Of a stretch of DNA of 27,430 bases, positions 14,101 through 20,178 are shown piece by piece. The DNA is from a virus: IMG/VR virus record IMGVR_UViG_3300009507_000097, positions 1-27,430 of that record. One strand, 5' to 3'. Both the position numbers and the translations under genes were made by a program. The notes below the pieces were generated by a model that saw only the letters and a program-made list of their open reading frames with translations, was not told the origin of the DNA and searched no databases. The first letter of the stretch is position 1; every line of letters begins with the position of its first letter.

Positions 14101-15808
14101 TACTACTGGTATCCAAGGTGATACTGGTATTCAAGGTTTAGACGGTGGAATTGGTACAGTTGGTGCTCAAGGTACTCAAGGATTACAAGGACTTCAAGGT
14201 TTAGATGGTGTTGGTGCTCAAGGTGCTACCGGTTTCCAAGGAGCAACTGGTCCTCAAGGTACTGATGGTGAACAAGGTGATGAAGGTGAAGTTGGTGGCG
14301 ACGGACCACAGGGTGTACAAGGTAGCTTTGGTTTACAAGGTGGCGATGGCTTCCAAGGTATGCAGGGTTTCCAAGGTCCACAAGGTATTGGTGCTCCGGG
14401 CGCAGCAGGTTTCCAAGGTAACGATGGTTTCCAAGGTGTTCAAGGTCCTCAGGCTTCTCAAGGTATTCAAGGTGTTACAGGTCCAATAGGATTTGGTACT
14501 CAAGGTGTACAAGGTATGCAAGGCTTCCAAGGATCCGAAGGTTTCCAAGGATTTGGTGGTAACCAAGGTACTGCAGGTGAAGGTAATCAAGGTGCCCAAG
14601 GTGGTAATGGTTTCCAAGGCTTCCAAGGTGGATTAGGTTTCCAAGGACCAAACGGTTCTGGACAACAAGGTGTTCAAGGTTTCCAAGGTGCGGCTGGTAT
14701 CGGTGATACTGGTCTGCAAGGTGATAATGGTCCATCTGGTCCGCAGGGTATTTCTGGTGAATCAGGTGAAGGCGGTGTCCAAGGTTATGAAGGTTTCCAA
14801 GGACAACAAGGTGTTCAAGGTGAAGCTGGTTCAGTTGGTGGATCTGGTACTCAAGGTTTCCAAGGTGCTCAAGGCTTTAACGGTTGGCAAGGTGTACAAG
14901 GTGAAACCGGGTTTGGTGCACAGGGTAGCCAAGGTACTCAAGGTATACAAGGTGATTTAGGTTTCCAAGGTTCTATCGGTGCTGGTGTTCAAGGTCCACA
15001 AGGTACTACTGGTATCCAAGGGGATTACGGTTTCCAAGGTTTACAAGGTGTTCAGGGCCCAGGTAACGAAGGTGGTGTTGGTAACTTACAAAACATCCAC
15101 ACATCTCCATTACAGGATACTGCGTTATTCATTCCATTCTTTGAAGCTGGTGCAGACCAACGACCATTGATGGCCACATTAGGACCTAACCCAGGTGGTG
15201 AACAAAACTTCTTCTATACATCTGGAGATGATGAACTTAGTTTAGAAAACATGGATGTTAACGGCAACATGACTGTTGGTGGTACATTAACCGCAGGCAA
15301 TCTTACAGGTATTACATCTGATTTGAATTTGCCACCTGATGTATACATGGGTTTCGGTACTAACAATGATATGAAGCTTGGTTTTGAATCAGGTACTGGT
15401 GCATTCTTAATGGATGCTGATACCACTTCAGCAACTTCAATTAGAATTGAAGAAAGAGCAGGCGGTACTGCGGTATTTACTTTTGATACAACAAGCGGTG
15501 AATTTACTGCAACAGGTGATATTACTACAAACTCTGATGAAAGACTTAAAGAAAATGTTGTTACTGTTGATAACGCGCTTTCAAAAGTTACAGACTTGCG
15601 TGGTGTATATTTCAATAAGAAAACAAATCCTGCTGATAGAAAAATTGGACTAATTGCTCAAGAAGTTGAAAGAGTTATTCCCGAAGTTGTGATTGAAGAT
15701 AAAACTGAAGATAAGATTAAATCAGTCGCATATGCCTCGTTAATTGGACTGTTAGTCGAAGCTATTAAAGATTTAAAAGATGAGGTTGACGAAATTAAAG
15801 GTCAATAA
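11108..15808 (+). CDS. Collagen-like tail fibre with cupredoxin-like insert and S74 self-cleaving chaperone
   Basis: The protein has 1566 residues. Residues 1-54 are a short N-terminal attachment-like domain. Gly-X-Gln collagen-like segments occupy about 55-78, 135-241, 376-499, 647-692, 792-867 and 989-1325, roughly 714 residues in total. Three related beta-rich domains (about 242-375, 500-646, 868-988) and one cupredoxin-like domain (693-791) interrupt them. Residues 1326-1470 are a trimeric-fibre-like stalk, and 1470-1566 match the peptidase S74 intramolecular chaperone: NSDERLKENV, then GLIAQEVERVIPEVV, then a terminal helix ending in DEIKGQ. The predicted scission is before Ser1476, with Lys1481 as the partner. 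Collagen-like phage proteins are normally trimeric virion fibres. The gene is third in a TAATG-coupled series and is followed by a terminator-like hairpin. Glutamine fills nearly all Y positions, where animal collagen has hydroxyproline. Confidence 0.88.
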   Translation: MAFKSISGSRIIGQGTPQAVPIQLDPSPYKGAIAYGSDGLIYVSNGTAWNAVGSGTQGTTGLQGDTGLQGTQGTYGPGFNVIGSVTDVDAGGDQQATLNTAFPSATTGQGVIDNADDELWVYDGAVWVNVGSFRGIQGVQGTLGNQGTQGTIGEEGIQGSRGFRGYQGTQGVQGTVGIQGTQGIQGPQGTQGIQGVQGVQGTQGVQGLLGNQGTQGPQSIQGTTGIQGDLGFQGFSGDDAGHVVEFRIKDEIVQADPTTGEMIMNGAANPADDFSGVTRIWIDDEAFYSVNLEGLYTAIAASSSTNKAYMKITLRNNPDDYVIFSVQAATDQTGYWQLDVTYVAGEGIKSDFVQLDTPTPGTTQRLPVLVAFSMSGDRGFQGIQGTQGIQGVQGVQGLLGNQGTQGPQSIQGTDGIQGIQGQKGIQGTQGVQGLQGIQGTQSVQGIQGLQGLQGGTGVQGIQGTQSVQGIQGLQGGEGLQGYQGTQGDQGTQGVQGAVGYYGGLTYEWEYLNNSTPSTFPGTSKWKINNADVSLATVLTLDDIPLNNYTNDVDGMFDWLAAIPNGSGSKGLIIVESFDDGNGPGGHHQVVYEFTDFTWDGVGQTFGWFDVTYVGSYGLPNNSWQTDVIDTLHPAKTLINFVPRGSAGTQGTQGVQGLQGVQGLQGLQGTQGPQSIQGTTGIQGAQGLQGQEGARTFIVTNNGTSDYLIDGVADPTIHLIRGFTYIFDVSAAGHPFEIRVAQGGAAYNTGVTGNASASGLIIFRVPFDAPASLYYQCTVHASMGGDIVTSDLGPQGTQGVQGVQGVQGIQGLLGNQGTQGPQSIQGTDGFQGDLGFQGVQGFPGLLGPQGTQGTDGLQGGSGVQGQTGSFGGVTFDYTFSTNTATSDPGVGTLKFNNASFSSAGNLYMDDRDDNFTDIQPFLRTIDDSTSPIKGHFKLSENGAPENFAVFTITSVQEVAGYFNIICSYVNGSVTSMTDGLDVVITFARTGDLGATGSQGTTGIQGDTGIQGLDGGIGTVGAQGTQGLQGLQGLDGVGAQGATGFQGATGPQGTDGEQGDEGEVGGDGPQGVQGSFGLQGGDGFQGMQGFQGPQGIGAPGAAGFQGNDGFQGVQGPQASQGIQGVTGPIGFGTQGVQGMQGFQGSEGFQGFGGNQGTAGEGNQGAQGGNGFQGFQGGLGFQGPNGSGQQGVQGFQGAAGIGDTGLQGDNGPSGPQGISGESGEGGVQGYEGFQGQQGVQGEAGSVGGSGTQGFQGAQGFNGWQGVQGETGFGAQGSQGTQGIQGDLGFQGSIGAGVQGPQGTTGIQGDYGFQGLQGVQGPGNEGGVGNLQNIHTSPLQDTALFIPFFEAGADQRPLMATLGPNPGGEQNFFYTSGDDELSLENMDVNGNMTVGGTLTAGNLTGITSDLNLPPDVYMGFGTNNDMKLGFESGTGAFLMDADTTSATSIRIEERAGGTAVFTFDTTSGEFTATGDITTNSDERLKENVVTVDNALSKVTDLRGVYFNKKTNPADRKIGLIAQEVERVIPEVVIEDKTEDKIKSVAYASLIGLLVEAIKDLKDEVDEIKGQ
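11270..15082 (+). repeat. Collagen-like Gly-X-Gln repeat segments (six blocks)
   Basis: Blocks at 11270-11341, 11510-11830, 12233-12604, 13046-13183, 13481-13708 and 14072-15082 encode runs such as GTQGIQGVQG, from repeated 9-base units like CAAGGTATT. The first five blocks favour GTQ, GIQ and GVQ. The last and longest favours GFQ with interspersed acidic triplets and short G-X-G breaks. A 37-base exact direct repeat at 12408-12444 and 12480-12516 lies within the third block. Reverse-frame and +1-frame open readings over these blocks are artefacts of the repetition. Confidence 0.9.
13184..13483 (+). other. Cupredoxin-like domain inside the collagen-like fibre
   Basis: Residues 693-791 read as a small beta-barrel: TFIVTNNG, a strand IHLIRGFTYIFDV, then GHPFEI with His733, and a C-terminal YYQCTVHASMGG giving Cys776, His779 and Met782. 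A His followed by C-x2-H-x2-M is the ligand set and order of type 1 copper proteins. The spacing of the Cys-His-Met loop equals that of amicyanin and is shorter than in plastocyanin (C-x2-H-x4-M). Copper binding is inferred. The fold may be kept for structure or surface binding only. Confidence 0.6.
15515..15808 (+). other. Peptidase S74 intramolecular chaperone domain
   Basis: The C-terminal ~97 residues of the collagen-like protein carry SDERLKENV (Ser1476, Lys1481, spacing of five as in the Ser/Lys pair of endosialidase-type domains), GLIAQEVERV and a long terminal helix. In this family three chains fold with help of the domain, which then cuts itself off before the Ser. About 91 residues would be released. 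Confidence 0.85.
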
Positions 15809-15830
15809 TTCTTGCAAATCCAACCATTAT

Positions 15831-15868
15831 AAGTGAGGGGGTCAAGCGATTGTATCCCCTTATTTTTT
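15831..15868 (+). terminator. Rho-independent terminator-like hairpin after the collagen-like gene
   Basis: AAGTGAGGGG (15831-15840) pairs with CCCCTTATTT (15856-15865) to give ten pairs, two of them G-U, around a 15-base loop. The T tract runs through 15868. The stem is G-C-rich only next to the loop, so strength is uncertain. It sits 22 bases after the stop codon. Confidence 0.6.
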
Positions 15869-15875
15869 ATAAATA
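15868..15875 (+). promoter_or_regulatory. T4-type late promoter box TATAAATA
   Basis: A perfect match to the T4 late promoter consensus starts on the last T of the preceding terminator tract and ends 26 bases before the ATG at 15902. The following GATAAAAG is repeated exactly at the second late promoter (22289). Late boxes of this type are read by a gp55-like sigma factor with the sliding clamp. It would drive the 108-residue gene and the 1294-residue fibre. Confidence 0.75.
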
Positions 15876-15901
15876 GATAAAAGTAATAAAGAGATGAAAA
15901 G

Positions 15902-16228
15902 ATGGGATCCAAAGCAAATATCTATATAGATCAAGGTACTGATTTTCGTATCACGTTGGAAATGTTCGACGGAGACGATGACGATTTGGTAATAAACACA
16001 TTTAGTTTTTTCGCAGATTTACGAAAAATGTATTCATCAAAACGTGCAGCTGAATTTGTTGTAGAAAAAAACGAAAATGACATTACACTAGTTTTAGAGG
16101 CCGATGTTACAGCCAACCTAAGACCAGGAAAATACGAATACGATGTTTTAATGAGGAAATCCAGTGGTGAGATGTCAAAGATTGTTGAAGGTCTAGCAAT
16201 CGTTATACCAACAATCACGGAGGTTTAA
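15902..16228 (+). CDS. Small conserved phage protein (108 aa), probable structural adaptor
   Basis: The start ATG lies 26 bases after a late promoter, with AAAGAG (15888-15893) as the ribosome site; the ATG at 15894 is out of frame. The opening SKANIYIDQGTDFRITLEMF is typical of a small protein family of marine T4-like and related phages, followed by a beta-sandwich-like pattern (FFADLRKMYSS, FVVEKNENDITLVLEA, LRPGKYEYDVLM) and a final strand EGLAIVIPTITEV. No catalytic residues, signal or membrane segment are seen. Its end contains the ribosome site of the following fibre gene, three bases away, so the two are probably made together. A role as fibre adaptor or baseplate-proximal subunit is inference; the family function is unknown to me. 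Confidence 0.75.
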   Translation: MGSKANIYIDQGTDFRITLEMFDGDDDDLVINTFSFFADLRKMYSSKRAAEFVVEKNENDITLVLEADVTANLRPGKYEYDVLMRKSSGEMSKIVEGLAIVIPTITEV

Positions 16229-16234
16229 CCAGTG
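16219..16234 (+). promoter_or_regulatory. Ribosome binding site that decides the GTG start of the 1294-aa fibre
   Basis: GGAGG at 16219-16223 is eight bases before GTG at 16232. It overlaps the last codons of the preceding gene. The reading MSIKVKVGQ that follows matches the usual N-terminus of related fibres, so GTG rather than a later ATG is the start. Confidence 0.75.
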
Positions 16235-19200
16235 AGCATTAAAGTAAAAGTAGGTCAGTCCAATAAGATTAGGATTGTCGCCGCTGCTGAGAAAAAACCA
16301 CTCATTACACCAGATTCCATTACGCTTGGAATTGATACAGTTGGTCAATATGTTGCAAAGATTGATGCAGGTTCAGGTATTATTGTTACACCTGAACTTA
16401 ATACAGAGAATGCAAATCTTGTTATATCTCACGCAGCTACATCAACGGAAATAAGTTCTAATAATGCCGGTTTAGTATTTGCTGGCAATATTGATTTAGA
16501 CCAATATGGTCACATTACTCAATTTAATAATCGTTCGTTTAGCGAAGACAACTTTGCTTATTCTAATAACGTAATTTCAACTAACGATATTACACTTGGT
16601 ACAACAGCCTTAACTCTTGGTGAGTCTTCAAACAATATCGTTGGACTTACAACATTTGAAGCAGGCGGTGTTGAATTATTTGATGGTACATTTACTGCGA
16701 ATGCCAACATAACATTTGACCCAGGTTCTAATAACGTTGTGGATATGTCTTTCCATAGAGTTTCTGGTATACTTGATCCTGTTGATGGATTTGACGCTAT
16801 TAACAAAACGTATCTTGAGTTTGAATTAGATCGTGTTGAAACAACGATTAAAGTTTTTGACGATCCTATTATCGCAACTGATGCTACAAATAAAAGATAT
16901 GTTGATAATTTAGTACAGGGTTTCGTGGTTAGACCACAAGCTCTTGCCGCAACGACAGAAGATTTAGGTGCCACGTTTGAAACAGGTAACTCAACTGTAC
17001 GTGATACTCTTACCATTCCACCAGTTAACTTTTTATATATTGATGATGTTACTACTTGGACGTTAGGTAAAAACCTTCTCGTTAAAGACCAAACTGATAA
17101 AACACAAAACGGTTCTTATGATGTAATCCAAGTTGGTTCTGCCAATACTGAATGGATATTCCAAAGAGCTGATTTCAATACAAGCGAACAACTTCCGGGT
17201 TCATATGAATTTGTTACTGACGGTACAATTAATGGTGGTACAGGTTGGGTTTCTACAGTTCTTGATGCTGCTAACTTTAACCTTAATACAGACCCTGTTG
17301 AATGGGCTCAGTTCCAAGGTGAAGGTACATTTACAGCAGGTGCTGGTTTAGTCCTTAACGGAACTCAATTTAGTGTAAACGAAACTCTTCCATTAAATCA
17401 GATTAATCCAGTAGGTGATGATTTAATAATCTCAGGAACAAGCGCAGTTCGTTTACCACAAGGTACAACACTAGAAAGACCAACTGAAGCAACTGGTCAA
17501 ATTCGCTTTAATACTCAGGATAGCCAATTCGAAGGTTATGATGGAGTTGCATGGGCAGGATTAGGTGGTACTGTTGATGTTGACCAAGATACAAAGGTTA
17601 TAGCAGAGAATAGTCCAGGATCTGACGACGATCAATTACAATTCTTTACTGGCGGTTCTAGAGTTGCTATGATGAATGCAAATAATGTTACCACTTTCTA
17701 TGGTGATGTTAATGTTCCGGTCATATCAACCTCTTTAAGACCAAATACAACTGGTTCTTTAACTCTTGGTGCTCCAAATTATAACTTTGATAAAGTCTTT
17801 ACAGGTAAGCTTGGTTCAGATGACGAGTTAATTAGAATTGATACTAATGGCGCGTTGGTTATGCCAAAAGGTACGACTGCTGAAAGACCAGTTGGTATCG
17901 TTGGTGGATTACGCTATAATACTGAAGATGCTCGGTTTGAAGGTTACGATGGTACTGCTTGGGCTGGTCTTGCTGGCTCAGTTATGGATCTCGACAGAAA
18001 TACATATATCATTGCTGAAACCGCGGCAGGTGTTGATAATAACGATTTAGATTTCTATACTGCCAATACTCAAAGAATGCAAATTGATGAGCTTGGTAAT
18101 TTAAACTTTGGTCAAAATCTTAATCAAATTGTACTTAATTATAACACAGGTAATTTAGAAGTCAATACCAAAATTGTTTCAAATGCTAATTTAGTACTTG
18201 ATCCTACTGGTAATATTGACGCTGCAAACAATACAATTACTAATGTTGCTGACCCAGTTAATCTTAGTGATGTTGTTACTCTTAATTATCTTGGCGGCCA
18301 GTTCTCATCTAAACTACAGATTGAAGACGGTGCCAATTCACACTTAACAGATATTGACTTACTACAAAATCCAACATTAAATCTTGGTCGTGGTTTAGAA
18401 CTTCAGGATATTGATAGTGCAAACAACGAATTAAAAATTGGACTTGATGTTACTGGCGTTTCTGCTGAAATGTATGGTACTGATGGATTTACTCCTCGTA
18501 TACGTATTACTGAAGATGGTAGAATTGATTTTGCTACAGACATTCCATTAGAATTACAAGCTAACGCGATTCCAAACTTTACTGAAACATCACGTGATAT
18601 TATTGGTTTGATGTTTACAGATGGTAATGCAAATGGTGCAGGTGTATTTGCCGTAAACGATGATGCCAACGATGTAATGAATCTCTTTGCAGATAACTTC
18701 ACTATTACACTGGGTGGAGACCTTGATGGTTCGGCACAAGTTACAAGACTTACAGATACAACTATTGATGCTGATATTACTACACAGTTCGTAAGGTTTA
18801 TTTACCCAGACGGAATTACATCTGGTGTTACAGTTAACCAAGAGTTTATTGGTACAGGAGCTAACGCAAACGTTGCGATTGGTTTAGATTATAGCCATCT
18901 TGATACGGTTTATGCCACGCTTGATGGTTCAACATTCACTGGTAACGTATTTGCTCCGAGATATTTTGACTCAGACAATAATAACTACTATGGCGATTTT
19001 GCTGGAGAAACAAGACTTAATGGATTAAGAGTTGGTTTTGGTTTAACATCATCACAAATTGGTTTTGCTGACGGTCCCGGATCTCAGTCAACGCTATTTG
19101 CTGGGCAAGGTCGAATTGGTTTCCTTGATAATACATTTAACTTTGGTGCTTATTCCGAAAGGTCAACTGGTAATTGGTATGTAGCAAATGATGTACATGC

Positions 19201-20116
19201 AGAAAGATTTGTTGATACAGATTCCACATCTTACTTCTTACATCCGGGCGGTACAAACTCTTTATTCAAAGCACTTGAAGTTGATGGTAATTTAAAATCA
19301 GGTTCAGTATTAATTAATAACAGAACAGTTTCTACAGACACAGGAACTGGACATGACTTAATTCTTAATGCTGATACAAATGAAATAAGTGTAAGTAATA
19401 ATATAATTAAAGATCTTGCTGACCCTGTTAGTTTACAGGATGCGGCAACTAAGGCTTACGTTGATGGTGTAGCTCAAGGATTAAGAGTTATTCCTTCTGC
19501 TCTAGCAGCAACGACTGCTGATTTAGGTGCAACGTATAATCATGGAAATGGTACACTTACTATTCCTGCTAATATTATACTTGACATCGACGGTGTAGCA
19601 AATTGGTCTCTCGGAGATAGAATTCTTGTTAAAGATCAAACTGCTTCACTAGAAAATGGTTCCTATGAAGTTACTACAATCGGTAGCGCGGCTATTGATT
19701 GGGTAATTACTCGAGGTGAATACTTTAATGAAACCTCGGAAATCCCAGGAGCCTTCCAATTCGTAACTGATGGTGCCGTAAATAATGGTACTGGTTATGT
19801 TGCGACGGTAACAGATGCTGAAACATTTGCACTTGGTACTGACGACGTTATTTGGTATCAATTCTCTGGTGCGGGTACATACTCTGCCGGAAGCGCGTTA
19901 ACATTAATTGGTACTGAATTTTCTATAACAGATGGTGATATTACTAATGCAAAATTAGAAAACTCTACGTTTACAGTTATTGATGAAAATGGTACAACAT
20001 CTGATATATCTCTAGGTACTAACCTAACATTTACAGGTACCGATGGAGTTGATACTACAGTAACCGCGGGTAATGTCGCGATTGCTATTAATGAAATTGA
20101 CGGTGGAACGTTTTAA
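16232..20116 (+). CDS. Tail fibre protein (1294 aa) with paired repeat domains
   Basis: Residues 1-20 (SIKVKVGQSNKIRIV) look like the conserved attachment end of marine T4-like fibres. Residues 217-384 and 1070-1235 are two copies of a phage fibre domain with cores ALAATTxDLGAT, LVKDQT, NGSY and FVTDG. Residues 411 onward and 547 onward are two copies of a module beginning GTTxERP and containing FEGYDGxxWAGL. Residues 910-1030 contain a YFDSDNNNYYGDF module shared with the last fibre in the window. The C-terminus stops abruptly after a Thr/Gly-rich segment ending DGGTF, without an S74 or obvious receptor-binding tip. The length is close to that of T4 gp34 (1289 residues), but no homology is claimed. 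It is expressed from the late promoter at 15868 with the 108-residue gene. Confidence 0.82.
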   Translation: MSIKVKVGQSNKIRIVAAAEKKPLITPDSITLGIDTVGQYVAKIDAGSGIIVTPELNTENANLVISHAATSTEISSNNAGLVFAGNIDLDQYGHITQFNNRSFSEDNFAYSNNVISTNDITLGTTALTLGESSNNIVGLTTFEAGGVELFDGTFTANANITFDPGSNNVVDMSFHRVSGILDPVDGFDAINKTYLEFELDRVETTIKVFDDPIIATDATNKRYVDNLVQGFVVRPQALAATTEDLGATFETGNSTVRDTLTIPPVNFLYIDDVTTWTLGKNLLVKDQTDKTQNGSYDVIQVGSANTEWIFQRADFNTSEQLPGSYEFVTDGTINGGTGWVSTVLDAANFNLNTDPVEWAQFQGEGTFTAGAGLVLNGTQFSVNETLPLNQINPVGDDLIISGTSAVRLPQGTTLERPTEATGQIRFNTQDSQFEGYDGVAWAGLGGTVDVDQDTKVIAENSPGSDDDQLQFFTGGSRVAMMNANNVTTFYGDVNVPVISTSLRPNTTGSLTLGAPNYNFDKVFTGKLGSDDELIRIDTNGALVMPKGTTAERPVGIVGGLRYNTEDARFEGYDGTAWAGLAGSVMDLDRNTYIIAETAAGVDNNDLDFYTANTQRMQIDELGNLNFGQNLNQIVLNYNTGNLEVNTKIVSNANLVLDPTGNIDAANNTITNVADPVNLSDVVTLNYLGGQFSSKLQIEDGANSHLTDIDLLQNPTLNLGRGLELQDIDSANNELKIGLDVTGVSAEMYGTDGFTPRIRITEDGRIDFATDIPLELQANAIPNFTETSRDIIGLMFTDGNANGAGVFAVNDDANDVMNLFADNFTITLGGDLDGSAQVTRLTDTTIDADITTQFVRFIYPDGITSGVTVNQEFIGTGANANVAIGLDYSHLDTVYATLDGSTFTGNVFAPRYFDSDNNNYYGDFAGETRLNGLRVGFGLTSSQIGFADGPGSQSTLFAGQGRIGFLDNTFNFGAYSERSTGNWYVANDVHAERFVDTDSTSYFLHPGGTNSLFKALEVDGNLKSGSVLINNRTVSTDTGTGHDLILNADTNEISVSNNIIKDLADPVSLQDAATKAYVDGVAQGLRVIPSALAATTADLGATYNHGNGTLTIPANIILDIDGVANWSLGDRILVKDQTASLENGSYEVTTIGSAAIDWVITRGEYFNETSEIPGAFQFVTDGAVNNGTGYVATVTDAETFALGTDDVIWYQFSGAGTYSAGSALTLIGTEFSITDGDITNAKLENSTFTVIDENGTTSDISLGTNLTFTGTDGVDTTVTAGNVAIAINEIDGGTF
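16880..17383 (+). repeat. Fibre domain, copy 1 (LVKDQT/NGSY type)
   Basis: Residues 217-384 of the 1294-residue fibre. It opens DATNKRYVDNLVQG, then ALAATTEDLGAT, LLVKDQT, NGSYDV, FVTDG and ends AGLVLNGTQFSV. This is a domain widely found in phage tail fibres. The second copy lies 2559 bases downstream. Confidence 0.75.
19439..19936 (+). repeat. Fibre domain, copy 2 (LVKDQT/NGSY type)
   Basis: Residues 1070-1235 of the same protein. It opens DAATKAYVDGVAQG, then ALAATTADLGAT, ILVKDQT, NGSYEV, FVTDG and ends ALTLIGTEFSI. Both copies keep the same order of motifs, but the DNA is well diverged. Confidence 0.75.
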
Positions 20117-20178
20117 TTTATTAAAACTATATTATTGATTATTAAGATATATATCTATTATAACAGAAGGACATACAT
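20117..20178 (+). promoter_or_regulatory. 62-base AT-rich gap with palindrome and possible weak promoter
   Basis: The gap holds a perfect 12-base palindrome, AGATATATATCT (20145-20156), and a good ribosome site AGAAGGA (20165-20171) seven bases before the ATG. There is no TATAAATA box. TTGATT (20135-20140) with TATAAC (20159-20164) could be a poor sigma-70-type pair, but such matches are expected in AT-rich DNA. No terminator is seen, so readthrough from the upstream gene is the simpler reading. Confidence 0.35.

Noticed and set aside
11534-15170. Many overlapping open frames on both strands across the collagen-like gene
   Set aside because: They are made of repetitive text such as LEYLVYL or KVYKVLK, produced by shifting the 9-base Gly-X-Gln units. 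None has a ribosome site.
20145-20156. AGATATATATCT palindrome as an operator or terminator
   Set aside because: It is all A-T apart from one pair, short, and has no T tract; such palindromes are expected in this AT-rich gap.
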